A stretch of 64,000 bases of DNA from Burkholderia sp. Bp8992 (GTDB taxonomy: Bacteria; Pseudomonadota; Gammaproteobacteria; Burkholderiales; Burkholderiaceae): positions 62,001-126,000 of the forward strand of contig NZ_QTQI01000014.1 of assembly GCF_003853705.1 (NCBI RefSeq), written 5' to 3'. A program made the position numbers and the translations under genes. Shown here in pieces: positions 9,442 through 18,952 of this stretch (the first letter of the stretch is position 1; each line of letters starts with the position of its first letter). The notes under the pieces are model-generated. The model had not been told where the DNA came from. It did not search any database and saw nothing but the letters and a program-made list of their open reading frames with translations.

Positions 9442-10431
9442 ATGACCACGCCCGCGCTGCAGATCGCGATCACGACAGGCGAACCGGCGGGGGTCGGCCC
9501 GGAGCTGACCGTGCAGGCGCTGCGTGACGCCGCGCAGCGCTGGCCCGACGCGCATTTCACCGTGCTCGGCGATGCGGCGCTGCTCGACGCGCGGGCCGCA
9601 GCCGTCGGCGCCGACCGCACCGTGCTGGCCGGCGGTGCGCACGTGTCGGTCGCGCACCACGCGCTGGCCGTTCCCGTGCTGGCGGGCAAGCTGGACGCGG
9701 CGAACGGCCGGTACGTGCTCGGGCTGCTCGACACGGCGATCGACGGCGCGCTGGCCGGCCGGTACGACGCGATCGTGACCGCGCCGCTGCAGAAGAGCAC
9801 GATCAACGATGCGGGCGTGCCGTTTACCGGCCATACCGAATACCTGGCGGAGCGCACGCATACGCCGCGCGTCGTGATGATGCTGGCGGGCACCGGCGAC
9901 AGGCCGCTGCGCGTCGCGCTCGCGACGACGCACCTGCCGCTGAAGGATGTCTCCGCCGCGCTGACGATCGACGGTCTCGTCGAGACGCTCGCGATCATCG
10001 ATCGCGACCTGCGGCGCGACTTCGGCCTTGCGGCGCCGCGGATCCTCGTGACGGGCCTGAATCCGCACGCGGGCGAGAACGGTTATCTCGGCCGCGAGGA
10101 GATCGACGTGATCTCGCCGGCGCTGGCCCGGGCGAACGCGCAGCGCATCGACGCGCGCGGCCCGTATCCGGCCGACACGCTGTTCCAGCCGCGCCATCTG
10201 GCCGATGCCGATTGCGTGCTCGCGATGTTCCATGACCAGGGCCTGCCCGTGCTGAAGTATGCGACCTTCGGCGAGGGCATCAACGTGACGCTCGGGCTGC
10301 CGATCATCCGCACGTCGGTCGACCACGGCACCGCGCTCGACCTGGCCGGCACGGGCCGTGCCGATCCGGGCAGCATGATTGCCGCGCTCGACACGGCCGT
10401 CACGATGGCGCGCCATCGCCGCGCGGCCTGA
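9442..10431 (+). CDS. pdxA: 4-hydroxythreonine-4-phosphate dehydrogenase PdxA
   Basis: A 329-aa NAD-dependent dehydrogenase of pyridoxal-5'-phosphate synthesis (DXP-dependent route). [13 protein letters not shown] at the N-terminus, TGHTEYLAE, the metal-ligand regions [10 protein letters not shown] and [12 protein letters not shown], and the C-terminal [15 protein letters not shown] are all diagnostic. Normal length. It starts 11 nt after surA, so it is translated within the lptD-surA-pdxA-rsmA transcript, as in other proteobacteria. Confidence 0.96.
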   Translation: MTTPALQIAITTGEPAGVGPELTVQALRDAAQRWPDAHFTVLGDAALLDARAAAVGADRTVLAGGAHVSVAHHALAVPVLAGKLDAANGRYVLGLLDTAIDGALAGRYDAIVTAPLQKSTINDAGVPFTGHTEYLAERTHTPRVVMMLAGTGDRPLRVALATTHLPLKDVSAALTIDGLVETLAIIDRDLRRDFGLAAPRILVTGLNPHAGENGYLGREEIDVISPALARANAQRIDARGPYPADTLFQPRHLADADCVLAMFHDQGLPVLKYATFGEGINVTLGLPIIRTSVDHGTALDLAGTGRADPGSMIAALDTAVTMARHRRAA

Positions 10432-10480
10432 CGCCGCGCGGTCTCACCTCTTTCGTCGTATTTTTCGTTTTACACAGTCG

Positions 10481-11308
10481 ATGTCGAACAGCAGACAGCA
10501 CCAAGGCCACTTCGCGCGCAAGCGCTTCGGGCAGAACTTCCTCGTCGATCACGGCGTGATCGATTCGATCGTGTCGACGATCGGCCCGGCGCGCGGCCAG
10601 CGCATGGTCGAGATCGGCCCCGGGCTCGGCGCGCTGACCGGGCCGCTGATCGAGCGCCTCGCGACGCCCGAGGCGCCGCTGCACGCGGTCGAGCTCGACC
10701 GCGACCTGATCGGCCGCCTGCAGCAGCGCTTCGGCGCGCTGCTCGAATTGCACGCCGGCGACGCGCTCGCGTTCGACTTCCGTTCGCTCGCGGCGCCCGG
10801 CGACAAGCCGTCGCTGCGGATCGTCGGCAACCTGCCGTACAACATTTCCAGCCCGCTGCTGTTTCACCTGATGACGTTCGCCGATGCGGTGATCGACCAG
10901 CATTTCATGCTGCAGAACGAAGTCGTCGAACGGATGGTCGCGGAGCCCGGCACGAAGGCGTTCTCGCGGCTGTCGGTGATGCTGCAGTACCGCTACGTGA
11001 TGGAAAAGATGCTCGACGTGCCGCCGGAATCGTTCCAGCCGCCGCCGAAGGTCGATTCGGCGATCGTCCGGATGATTCCGTACGAGCCGCACGAACTGCC
11101 GGACGTCGATCCCGTGCTGCTCGGCGAAATCGTCACCGCCGCGTTCTCGCAGCGCCGCAAGATGCTGCGCAACACGCTCGGCGACTATCGCGAGACGATC
11201 GATTTCGACGGGCTCGGCTTCGATCTCGCGCGCCGTGCCGAGGACGTGAGCGTGGCGGAATACGTCGGCGTCGCGCAGGCGCTTGCGGCGGTACGCAAGG
11301 CCGGGTAA
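10481..11308 (+). CDS. rsmA: 16S rRNA (adenine1518-N6/adenine1519-N6)-dimethyltransferase RsmA
   Basis: A 275-aa SAM-dependent enzyme, also called Ksg[12 protein letters not shown] and the SAM-binding [10 protein letters not shown] open the protein; [11 protein letters not shown] is the catalytic NLPY motif; [12 protein letters not shown] sits in the C-terminal helical domain. It dimethylates the two adjacent adenosines of helix 45 late in small-subunit assembly. Start at [11 protein letters not shown] (10481), 49 nt after pdxA. It is the last gene of the unit and is followed by a clear intrinsic terminator. Confidence 0.96.
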   Translation: MSNSRQHQGHFARKRFGQNFLVDHGVIDSIVSTIGPARGQRMVEIGPGLGALTGPLIERLATPEAPLHAVELDRDLIGRLQQRFGALLELHAGDALAFDFRSLAAPGDKPSLRIVGNLPYNISSPLLFHLMTFADAVIDQHFMLQNEVVERMVAEPGTKAFSRLSVMLQYRYVMEKMLDVPPESFQPPPKVDSAIVRMIPYEPHELPDVDPVLLGEIVTAAFSQRRKMLRNTLGDYRETIDFDGLGFDLARRAEDVSVAEYVGVAQALAAVRKAG

Positions 11309-11346
11309 CGCGCGGCACGCGAAGCCGGACCGGATGTGGTGAAAGG

Positions 11347-11369
11347 GCTGCCCGACGGGCAGCTTTTTT
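11347..11369 (+). terminator. Rho-independent terminator after rsmA
   Basis: A 7-bp perfect GC-rich stem, GCTGCCC (11347-11353) and GGGCAGC (11357-11363), with a GAC loop, followed at once by six T residues (11364-11369). It ends the lptD-surA-pdxA-rsmA transcript. Confidence 0.9.
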
Positions 11370-11399
11370 GTTGCACGCGTGTTTCTTGCCGGTGGCCGC

Positions 11400-12335
11400 T
11401 TACGCCCGCCTGCGCGGCGGCGCGTTGACGAGTGCGATGCCGGTCAGCACGAGCGCAGCCGCGGACATGAAGCGCCAGCCGACGGATTCGCCGAGCAGCA
11501 GTACGCCGAACGCAACGCCGAACAGCGGCGACAGGAACGTGAAGACCGACAATCGCGACGCGCTGTAGCGCGTCAGCAGCCAGAACCACGACAGGTAGCT
11601 GACGAACGCGACGATCACCGATTGATACGCGAGACTCGCCACGGCGATCGGTGTCACCTGCGCGAACGACACTTGCCCGAACAGCGCGGCGAGCGCGACC
11701 AGCACGACCGCCGACACCGCGAGCTGATAGAACAGCGTCTTGCTCGCGCTCGCCCGCGCGAGCGCCGTCGAGCGCACGACGACCGTCGTCGCGGCCCACA
11801 TCGCGCCGCCGAGAATCCCGAGCGCGTCGCCGGCCAGCCCGGCCAGTACCGATGCGCCGGGTGCACGCGGCTTCAGGAAGCCGTCCGCGAACGCGAGCGC
11901 GATGCCGGCGAAGGCGAGACCGACGCCGGCCCACTGCGTGCGCTGCAGCCGCTCGCCCGGTGCGAACAGGTGCAGGCCGAGCGCGGTGAAGCAGGGCGCC
12001 GTGTACAGGAAGATCGCCATGTGCGACGCGCTCGTCAGCGTGAGCCCGAAGAACACGCAGATGAATTCGCCGGCGAACAGCGCACCGGCCGCGAGGCCCG
12101 CGCCGAACGTGCCGTCGGCCTGGAACAGCGGCGTGCCGCGCGTGCGGGCCCAGCCCCACAGCAACCCCGCGGCGATCACCGAGCGCAGCCCGGCCTGGAA
12201 CATCGGCGCGATCGCGGCGTTCGTGCTCTTGATCGCGACTTGCTGGAAGCCCCAGATCGCGCACAGCAGCAGCATCAGGCCGGCGGCGCGCAGGTCGAGC
12301 GCGCGGCGCATGGGGGCGGCGGCGAGCGTGGTCAT
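11400..12335 (-). CDS. DMT-family (EamA) transporter
   Basis: A 311-aa inner-membrane protein with about ten hydrophobic helices in two EamA repeats (LLLCAIWGFQQVAIK begins the first; LGILGGAMWAATTVVVRSTA the second). Members export amino acids or other small metabolites; the substrate is not predictable here. The start is MTTLAAAPM at 12335, with a GAGG ribosome site on the minus strand 8 nt upstream. A longer reading frame from 12578 exists but adds non-conserved arginine-rich sequence. It stands alone, divergent from gloA. Confidence 0.85.
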   Translation of the reverse strand: MTTLAAAPMRRALDLRAAGLMLLLCAIWGFQQVAIKSTNAAIAPMFQAGLRSVIAAGLLWGWARTRGTPLFQADGTFGAGLAAGALFAGEFICVFFGLTLTSASHMAIFLYTAPCFTALGLHLFAPGERLQRTQWAGVGLAFAGIALAFADGFLKPRAPGASVLAGLAGDALGILGGAMWAATTVVVRSTALARASASKTLFYQLAVSAVVLVALAALFGQVSFAQVTPIAVASLAYQSVIVAFVSYLSWFWLLTRYSASRLSVFTFLSPLFGVAFGVLLLGESVGWRFMSAAALVLTGIALVNAPPRRRA

Positions 12336-12697
12336 CGGCGCACCTCGCTTGATCGGTACGGCGGCGGCAGGGTTGGGCGGACAGCGTGTCCGGCGCGCTC
12401 GAATCGGCGGTTTCGCACGGCAGTGTGGCTTCAGGGAAGGGTGGGCGGTCGCATTCGGGCGGTGCGGCGCATGCCCGTTTTTGGTGCGAGATCGAAGGAT
12501 GTTACCCGATCGGCGCGGTAGCCGGGCGGCCCGGATCGTGCTGTTTTCCGCCGCTGCGAGCGTGTTCGCACCGGTCACCCCGATGCGCGGTATCGGCCGC
12601 GCCCCCGGCCAAGCGCCCCGGCTGGGCGCCCCCGGCGAGTTTCACCTGACTCTGGTAGAGTTTCCGGTTCAGGAAAGTCCCCACAGGAGTACAACAC
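12336..12697. other. 362-bp gap between divergent EamA gene and gloA
   Basis: No convincing gene on either strand; open frames here are by-products of high GC. It should hold the promoters for both neighbours. The gloA-proximal end is less GC-rich and carries the AGGAG ribosome site at about 12683. I see no repeat or recognisable operator. Confidence 0.5.
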
Positions 12698-13081
12698 ATG
12701 CGTTTGCTGCATACGATGCTGCGAGTCGGCGATCTCGACCGCTCGATCAAGTTCTACACCGAATTGCTCGGCATGAAGCTGCTGCGTCGCGAGGATTATC
12801 CGGAAGGCAAGTTCACGCTCGCGTTCGTCGGCTACGAAGACGAGAGCACCGGCACCGTGATCGAGCTGACCCATAACTGGGATACGCCGTCCTACGATCT
12901 CGGCAACGGCTTCGGCCATCTGGCCGTGGCGGTCGAGGATGCGTACGCGGCCTGCGAGAAGATCAAGGCGCAAGGCGGCAAGGTCACGCGCGAAGCGGGC
13001 CCGATGAAGCACGGCACGACCGTGATCGCCTTCGTCGAGGATCCGGACGGCTACAAGATCGAGTTCATCCAGAAGAAGTAA
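12698..13081 (+). CDS. gloA: Lactoylglutathione lyase (glyoxalase I)
   Basis: A 127-aa VOC-fold metalloenzyme converting the methylglyoxal-glutathione hemithioacetal to S-lactoylglutathione in the cytosol. The expected metal ligands are visible: His5 ([10 protein letters not shown]), a Glu in TVIELTHNW, a His in GFGHLAVAV and a Glu near GYKIEFIQ. Family-typical length and C-terminus. An AGGAG site lies 10 nt before the ATG. Monocistronic, ending in a bidirectional terminator shared with the convergent metallopeptidase gene. Confidence 0.95.
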   Translation: MRLLHTMLRVGDLDRSIKFYTELLGMKLLRREDYPEGKFTLAFVGYEDESTGTVIELTHNWDTPSYDLGNGFGHLAVAVEDAYAACEKIKAQGGKVTREAGPMKHGTTVIAFVEDPDGYKIEFIQKK

Positions 13082-13123
13082 GCGCCGGATGAACGGGCCG
13101 CGGAGCGCGAGGCGCGCGGCGGC

Positions 13124-13161
13124 AAAAAGGGCGATGCGGGGTGACCCGCATCGCCCTTTTT
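13124..13161. terminator. Bidirectional intrinsic terminator (gloA / ygjP)
   Basis: A 17-bp perfect stem, AAAAAGGGCGATGCGGG (13124-13140) against 13145-13161, with a GTGA loop. The outer A/T pairs give a U-tract on both strands, so it can end gloA (plus) and the YgjP-like gene (minus). Confidence 0.92.
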
Positions 13162-13189
13162 GATGGGCAGCGCCGCCGCGTGGGCGGTG

Positions 13190-14077
13190 TCAAAGCGACG
13201 GCAGCAGCTCGGGCGGGTGATGCTTGAGCGTGTGCCGCGCTTCGCGGAACTCGGGGAAGATCGATTCGACGGTCTGCCAGAAGGCCGGGCTGTGATTCAT
13301 CTCGCGCAGGTGCGACAACTCGTGCGCGACGACGTAGTCGATGATCGACATCGGGAAATGGATCAGCCGCCAGTTCAGGCGGATCTTGCCGTCGCTCGAG
13401 CAGCTGCCCCAGCGTGTCGCGGCCGACGACAGCGCATACATCGAATACGTGACGCCGAGCTTTTCCGCGTAGACCGGCAGGCGCTCGCCGAAGATGCGCT
13501 TCGCTTCGCCCTGCAGCCAGCCCTGCACGCGATCCTTGATCTGCTGCATGTCGGCCTGCACGGGCAGCGGCAGCGACAGCCGCAGCGCATCGGCGTCGAA
13601 CGCGACGGCACCCGCGCCGAGCGCGATCGTCACCGTCTTGCCGAGATACGGCAGCTGCGCGCCGTCGCGCCAGTCGATCTGCGGCAGCGCGCGCTGCTCG
13701 GTGCGCGTCTTCCACTCCGCGAGCTTCGCGAAGATCCAGCGTTGCTTCTCGGAGATCGCCGCTTCGATGTCGGCGAGCGTGACCCAGCGCGGCGCGGTGA
13801 TCGACAGCCCGCTGCCGTCGATCGTGAAGCCGATCGTACGGCGTGCCGAACGTTTCAGCCGGTATTCGAGCACGCGGCTGTCGAGCGCGAACGTGCGCAC
13901 GCGTGAGCGGTCGGGTGCCGGGCCCGGAACGGGCGGAATGGTGGGCGAGGCTTCAGGCGGCGCCGGCGGCGTGGCGGGCGCCGACGGTGCGGCGGCCGGC
14001 CCGTCGAAGAGCGGCAGATCCATCTGGCGATGATCGAGGGCCACGACGGCAGGCCGTGGCCGCGGACGCTGTTTCAT
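13190..14077 (-). CDS. M48-like metallopeptidase of the YgjP/DUF45 (WLM-like) family
   Basis: A 295-aa protein. The first ~75 residues are a Pro/Ala-rich, probably disordered leader. The remainder is the DUF45 fold with the zinc motif HELSH in YVVAHELSHLREMNHSPAFW and the upstream signature TRWGSCSSDGKIRLNWRLI. This is the standard YgjP architecture, a putative zinc-dependent peptidase of unknown substrate. The start at 14077 (ATG) is preferred over a TTG at 14113. It follows plsC by about 45 nt as the last gene of the minus-strand array. Confidence 0.85.
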   Translation of the reverse strand: MKQRPRPRPAVVALDHRQMDLPLFDGPAAAPSAPATPPAPPEASPTIPPVPGPAPDRSRVRTFALDSRVLEYRLKRSARRTIGFTIDGSGLSITAPRWVTLADIEAAISEKQRWIFAKLAEWKTRTEQRALPQIDWRDGAQLPYLGKTVTIALGAGAVAFDADALRLSLPLPVQADMQQIKDRVQGWLQGEAKRIFGERLPVYAEKLGVTYSMYALSSAATRWGSCSSDGKIRLNWRLIHFPMSIIDYVVAHELSHLREMNHSPAFWQTVESIFPEFREARHTLKHHPPELLPSL

Positions 14078-14122
14078 CAGTTCGCTTCTTTTTGTCGTAC
14101 GCAACGGCTGCAATCCGGGGGC

Positions 14123-14887
14123 TCAGGCTCGCGCGGCATCGCGCGTGCCGGCATTGCCCGCCTGGCGATAGGAATCGGGATCGATGCGGCGCATTTCCGC
14201 TTCGATCCATGCTTCGACCTGCGAGTTCAATACATCGGGCGTCAGCCCGTCGCTGGGGATCGGCTTGCCGATCGACACGGTGACGACGCCGGGGAATTTC
14301 GTGAACGAGTTGCGCGGCCACACCCGACCTGCATTGTGCGCGATCGGCACGACCGGCGTGCCGGTTTCGATCGCGAAGCGCGCGCCGCCCGTCTTGTACT
14401 TGCCCTGCTTGCCGACCGGCGTGCGCGTGCCTTCGGGGAACATGATCATCCACGCGCCTTCCGACAGGCGCTTCTTGCCCTGGCGGATCACCGAATTGAA
14501 CGCGTTCTTGCCTTCCTTGCGGTTGATGTTGACCATATGCAGCAGCCCGAGCGCCCAGCCGAAGAACGGCACGTACAGCAGTTCGCGCTTGAACACGTAG
14601 CAGAGCGGCTTCGGCATCAGCGCCGGGAACGCGAGCGTCTCCCATGCCGACTGGTGCTTCGACAGCAGCACGGCCGGGCCGTCGGGCAGGTTTTCCATCC
14701 CTTCGATCCGGTAGCGGATTCCGTTCAGCCAGCGCACGACCCACAGGGTCGACTTGCACCAGCCGGCCGCCATCCAGTAGCGCGCGTCGGGGCGCATGAA
14801 CGGGAACGCGATGAAGCACGCGGTGGCGTACGGCACCGTGTACAGGATGAAGTAGATCAGCAGCAGCAGGGAGCGGACGAAGCGCAT
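14123..14887 (-). CDS. plsC: 1-acyl-sn-glycerol-3-phosphate acyltransferase (PlsC family)
   Basis: A 254-aa inner-membrane protein. Two N-terminal hydrophobic segments precede the acyltransferase block: motif I is SKHQSAWET (His78 and Glu83, i.e. HX4E instead of the usual HX4D), and motif III is FPEGTRT (150-156). It transfers the second acyl chain to make phosphatidic acid. The start at MRFVRSLLLL (14887) is chosen because the membrane helix begins there; upstream in-frame ATGs overlap gmhB. The start lies inside the 3' neighbourhood of gmhB, 43 nt from its stop, supporting co-transcription. Confidence 0.9.
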   Translation of the reverse strand: MRFVRSLLLLIYFILYTVPYATACFIAFPFMRPDARYWMAAGWCKSTLWVVRWLNGIRYRIEGMENLPDGPAVLLSKHQSAWETLAFPALMPKPLCYVFKRELLYVPFFGWALGLLHMVNINRKEGKNAFNSVIRQGKKRLSEGAWMIMFPEGTRTPVGKQGKYKTGGARFAIETGTPVVPIAHNAGRVWPRNSFTKFPGVVTVSIGKPIPSDGLTPDVLNSQVEAWIEAEMRRIDPDSYRQAGNAGTRDAARA

Positions 14888-14930
14888 CGGCGTGAGTCTG
14901 GCGTTAGGGAGGATGCGCGCGGCAGCCGCA

Positions 14931-15494
14931 TCACTCGTGTTCGTGTGAAAGGAAGTCGAGCGCAAACGCGCGCAGGTCGTCGTGGACTTTCGTGCCGGGC
15001 GGCAGATTGCCCGCGGCGAGCGTCTTCTTGCCCTTGCCGGTCAGCACGAGGTGCGGCTGGAAGCCGACCGCGACGCCGGCCTGCAGGTCGCGCAGCGAAT
15101 CGCCGACGACCGGCGTGTGATCGGGATCGATCTCGAAGCGCTCGGCGATCATCTGCATCATGCCGGGTTTCGGCTTGCGGCAGTCGCAGTGATCCTCGGC
15201 CGTGTGCGGGCAGAAGAACACCGCGTCGATACGTGCGCCGACGGCGGCCGCCGCGCGATGCATCTTCAGGTGCATCTCGTTCAACGTGGCCATGTCGAAC
15301 AGCCCGCGACCGATGCCGGACTGGTTGGTCGCGACGACCACGCGATAACCCGCGTGGTTGAGCCGGGCGATCGCCTCGAGGGCGCCGGGCAGCGCGATCC
15401 ATTCGTCGGGCGTCTTGATGAACGCATCCGAATCGACGTTGATCACGCCGTCCCGGTCGAGGACGACGAGCTTTCGGTTGGGGCTGATCGGCAT
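14931..15494 (-). CDS. gmhB: D-glycero-beta-D-manno-heptose-1,7-bisphosphate 7-phosphatase GmhB
   Basis: A 187-aa HAD phosphatase. The nucleophile motif LDRDGVIN near residue 12, SGIGRG, and the family's structural zinc loop CPHTAEDHCDCRKPKPGM are all present, with VGDSLRDLQAG as motif IV. It makes the heptose-1-phosphate precursor of ADP-heptose for the LPS inner core. It lies 10 nt after glyS and is followed by plsC, so translation and envelope genes are linked in one transcript. Confidence 0.95.
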   Translation of the reverse strand: MPISPNRKLVVLDRDGVINVDSDAFIKTPDEWIALPGALEAIARLNHAGYRVVVATNQSGIGRGLFDMATLNEMHLKMHRAAAAVGARIDAVFFCPHTAEDHCDCRKPKPGMMQMIAERFEIDPDHTPVVGDSLRDLQAGVAVGFQPHLVLTGKGKKTLAAGNLPPGTKVHDDLRAFALDFLSHEHE

Positions 15495-15504
15495 CGTGCG
15501 GCCC

Positions 15505-17604
15505 TTATGCGGCGAGCTTCGAGATGTCGGCGACGCAGTTCATCTGCTGGTGCAGCGCGGACAGCAGTGCAAGACGGTTGGCGCGCAGCGCCGGATCTTC
15601 CGCGTTGACCATTACGTCGTTGAAGAACGTGTCGACCGGCGCGCGCAGCGCGGCGAGCGCCGACAGCGCGCCCGTGTACGCACGCGCCTCGAGCTGCGAC
15701 TGCACGTGCGGCGTCACGGCCGCGAGCTGTTCGTGCAGCGCCTTCTCGGCGGCCTCGACGAGCAGCGTCGGCTGCACCGCGCCGTTCGCGCCGCCTTCCG
15801 ACTTCTTCAGGATGTTCGAGATCCGCTTGTTCGCGGCCGCGAGCGCTTCGGCTTCCGCGAGGCGCGTGAATTCGCGCACCGCGTCGAGGCGCGCGACGAG
15901 ATCGTCGACGCGCGTCGGGTTCAGGCTCAGCACCGCGTCGATTTCACCGGCCGAATAGCCGCGCTCGCGCAGCAGGCCGCGCAGGCGATCCATGAAGAAC
16001 GCGAAGATCGCATCGGTCGACTCGGCGACGCCCGGCACGCCTTCGAAGCGCGCGTAGGCCGTGCGCAGCAGCGACACGAGATCGAGCGGCAACTGCTTCT
16101 CGAGCAGCAGGCGCAACACGCCGAGCGCGTGGCGGCGCAGCGCGAACGGATCCTTCTCGCCGGTCGGCGCGAGGCCGATGCCCCAGATGCCGACGATCGT
16201 CTCGAGCTTGTCGGCCAGCGCGACGGCGGTCGACACGGGCGTGGTCGGCAGCGCATCGCCGGAGAAGCGCGGCTGGTAGTGCTCGGCGCATGCGAGCGCG
16301 ACATCGTCGGCTTCGCCGTCGTGGCGCGCGTAGTACGTGCCCATCGTGCCCTGCAGTTCCGGGAACTCGCCGACCATGTCGGTCAGCAGGTCGGCCTTCG
16401 CGAGGCGCGCGGCGCGCTTCGCGTGCGCGGTGTCGGCGCCGATCGCCGGGGCGATCTCGCCGGCCAGCGCCTCGAGGCGCTCGACGCGGGCGAGCGCCGA
16501 ACCCAGCTTGTTGTGATAGACGACGTTCGCCAGCTGCGGCACGCGGTCGGCGAGCGGCTTCTTCTTGTCCTGCTCGAAGAAGAACTTCGCATCGGCGAGG
16601 CGCGGACGCACGACGCGCTCGTTGCCCTCGATGATCTCGCCCGGCGTCTTCGTCTCGATGTTCGACACGATCAGGAAGCGCGAGCGCAGCTTGCCGGCGA
16701 CGTCGGTCAGCGCGAAATACTTCTGGTTCGTCTGCATCGTGAGGATCAGGCATTCCTGCGGAACCTGCAGGAATTCGTCCTCGAAGCGGCACGGGTAGAC
16801 GACCGGCCATTCGACCAGCGACGTCACTTCGTCGAGCAGCGATTCGGGCATCACGACCGTGTCGCCGTTCGCGTGTTCGTTCAGTTGCGTGCGGATCGTC
16901 TCGCGGCGATCGGCGAAGTGCGCGATCACGCGGCCCTTGTCGCGCAGCGTGTCGGCGTACGCGCGCGCATGCTGGATCGCGACCAGGCCGTCGGACAGGA
17001 AGCGGTGGCCGAGCGTGGTGTCGCCGGCATCGACGCCGAACGCGGTGACGGGCACGACGCGGTCGTCGTGCAGCACCGTCAGGCGGTGCACCGGGCGCAC
17101 GAACTTCACGTCGGAGCCGTCCGGGCGCTGGTACGTCATGAACTTCGGGATCGGCAGTTTCGCGAGCGCTTCGTCGAGCGCGGCCTGCAGGCCGTCGGCG
17201 AGCGTGGCGCCGGCCGCCGAGTAGTTGATGAAGAAGGCTTCGGCCTTGCCGTCCTGCGCGCGCTCGAGATCGGCGATCGACAGGTTCGGGTGGCCGAGCG
17301 CCGCGAGCTTTTTCGCAAGCGGGGCCGTCGGCTTGCCTTCGGCGTCGAGGGCGACCGACACCGGCAGGACCTTTTCGCGAACCTGCTTTTCAGGCGCGAC
17401 GGCGCGCACGTTCTGCACGACGACGGCGAGGCGGCGCGGCGTCGCGTAGCGTTCGAACACGAGTTCGCCTTCGACGAGGTCGCGCGCGGCGAGGCGTTGC
17501 GCGAGACCTTCGGCGAATGCGTCGCCGAGGCGCGCGAGGGCCTTCGGCGGCAGCTCTTCGGTCAGCAGTTCGACGAGCAGGGGGGCGGGATGATTGTGCG
17601 TCAT
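15505..17604 (-). CDS. glyS: Glycyl-tRNA synthetase beta subunit
   Basis: A 699-aa protein starting [23 protein letters not shown], the canonical GlyS N-terminus. It also contains [27 protein letters not shown], and the HD-like and anticodon-binding C-terminal helices ([16 protein letters not shown]). With GlyQ it forms the bacterial alpha2beta2 enzyme charging tRNA-Gly; the beta subunit binds the tRNA. An upstream in-frame ATG at 17823 overlaps glyQ and is rejected. Gap to glyQ: 22 nt. Confidence 0.96.
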   Translation of the reverse strand: MTHNHPAPLLVELLTEELPPKALARLGDAFAEGLAQRLAARDLVEGELVFERYATPRRLAVVVQNVRAVAPEKQVREKVLPVSVALDAEGKPTAPLAKKLAALGHPNLSIADLERAQDGKAEAFFINYSAAGATLADGLQAALDEALAKLPIPKFMTYQRPDGSDVKFVRPVHRLTVLHDDRVVPVTAFGVDAGDTTLGHRFLSDGLVAIQHARAYADTLRDKGRVIAHFADRRETIRTQLNEHANGDTVVMPESLLDEVTSLVEWPVVYPCRFEDEFLQVPQECLILTMQTNQKYFALTDVAGKLRSRFLIVSNIETKTPGEIIEGNERVVRPRLADAKFFFEQDKKKPLADRVPQLANVVYHNKLGSALARVERLEALAGEIAPAIGADTAHAKRAARLAKADLLTDMVGEFPELQGTMGTYYARHDGEADDVALACAEHYQPRFSGDALPTTPVSTAVALADKLETIVGIWGIGLAPTGEKDPFALRRHALGVLRLLLEKQLPLDLVSLLRTAYARFEGVPGVAESTDAIFAFFMDRLRGLLRERGYSAGEIDAVLSLNPTRVDDLVARLDAVREFTRLAEAEALAAANKRISNILKKSEGGANGAVQPTLLVEAAEKALHEQLAAVTPHVQSQLEARAYTGALSALAALRAPVDTFFNDVMVNAEDPALRANRLALLSALHQQMNCVADISKLAA

Positions 17605-17626
17605 GGTTGGATTGAATCTCGTCTCG

Positions 17627-18631
17627 TCAGTCCTGATCGATCTTGCGTTCGACCTTGAGCGGCGGCGCCCATGCCGGCTGCGCGGCGTCCTGGGCGTCGG
17701 TGGTGAGGCCCGGCACGCCCGGCGGGTTGCCGAGCATCGGGAAGCCGAGCTTCTCGCGCGAGTCGTAGTAAGCCTGCGCGACGAGACGCGACAGCGCGCG
17801 GATGCGGCCGATGTACGCCGCACGCTCGGTGACCGAGATCGCGCCGCGCGCGTCGAGCAGGTTGAACGTGTGGCCGGCCTTCAGCACGAGTTCGTACGCG
17901 GGCAGTGCGAGCTGCGCGTCGATCATCTTCTTCGCTTCCGCTTCGTAGCTGTTGAAGAACGTGAACAGCAGGTCGACGTTCGCGTGCTCGAAGTTGTAGG
18001 TCGACTGCTCGACCTCGTTCTGGTGGTACACGTCGCCATACGACAGGCGGCGCAGCTCGGGGCCGTTCGGGCCTTGCTCTTCCCACTCGGTCCACACGAG
18101 GTCGTACACGTTCTCGACCTTCTGCAGGTACATCGCGAGGCGCTCGAGGCCGTACGTGATCTCGCCGAGCACCGGCTTGCATTCGAGGCCGCCGACTTCC
18201 TGGAAATACGTGAACTGCGTGACTTCCATCCCGTTCAGCCACACTTCCCAGCCGAGGCCCCACGCGCCGAGCGTCGGGTTTTCCCAGTCGTCCTCGACGA
18301 AACGCACGTCGTTCTGCTTCAGGTCGAAGCCGAGCGCCTCGAGCGAGCCGAGGTACAGGTCGAGGATGTTTTCCGGTGCCGGCTTGAGCACGACCTGGTA
18401 CTGGTAGTAGTGCTGCAGGCGGTTCGGGTTCTCGCCGTAGCGGCCGTCCTTCGGACGGCGCGACGGCTGCACGTACGCGGCGCGCCACGGCTCGGGGCCG
18501 ACCGCGCGCAGGAACGTGTGAACGTGCGACGTGCCCGCGCCGACTTCCATGTCGATGGGCTGGAGCAGGGCGCAACCCTGCTTGTCCCAGTAGGACTGCA
18601 GCGTCAGGATGATTTGCTGAAACGTAAGCAT
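17627..18631 (-). CDS. glyQ: Glycyl-tRNA synthetase alpha subunit
   Basis: A 334-aa catalytic subunit. It begins [20 protein letters not shown]; class II motifs are seen in [31 protein letters not shown] and [18 protein letters not shown]. It activates glycine and, with GlyS, loads tRNA-Gly. The start is fixed by family homology at 18631, since the long upstream reading frame is non-conserved. In the usual Burkholderia order lnt precedes glyQ; here a plus-strand gene is inserted between them, so glyQS-gmhB-plsC-ygjP needs its own promoter in 18632-18952. Confidence 0.96.
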   Translation of the reverse strand: MLTFQQIILTLQSYWDKQGCALLQPIDMEVGAGTSHVHTFLRAVGPEPWRAAYVQPSRRPKDGRYGENPNRLQHYYQYQVVLKPAPENILDLYLGSLEALGFDLKQNDVRFVEDDWENPTLGAWGLGWEVWLNGMEVTQFTYFQEVGGLECKPVLGEITYGLERLAMYLQKVENVYDLVWTEWEEQGPNGPELRRLSYGDVYHQNEVEQSTYNFEHANVDLLFTFFNSYEAEAKKMIDAQLALPAYELVLKAGHTFNLLDARGAISVTERAAYIGRIRALSRLVAQAYYDSREKLGFPMLGNPPGVPGLTTDAQDAAQPAWAPPLKVERKIDQD

Positions 18632-18952
18632 GAAGAGCCTTCGTGGCGCTGGCGCTCCGTTGCGGGCGGCGCTCCGGGCGGGGCCCGGAGGGTCGGCTCG
18701 CGCGGCGGCGCGGCTTGTTAGTGTGCTGAAACGCGTAATTTTACCGGATCGGCGACCGGATGCGGCCGGAACGCGGGCGAAGGCGCCGCCGGCCCGCTTC
18801 CGAAAGGCGCGCATGAGCGGCCGGCGCGGCCCGTCGGCCCGTCCATGGGCCGCTCGCGACGCGCGTGCCATGCCGCTGCGCGCGGGCGTTAAGATGCGCA
18901 TATTGCGGCGCGCGTCACGCGTGCCGCGTCACCACTCGCCGACGCCGACTGC
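18632..18952. other. 321-bp divergent control region glyQ / TPR-glycosyltransferase
   Basis: No gene supported on either strand. It must carry the promoter for glyQS and the downstream minus-strand genes and for the plus-strand TPR gene. The stretch around 18722-18745 is locally AT-richer and is the most promoter-like part. I see no T-box leader or repeat. Confidence 0.45.
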
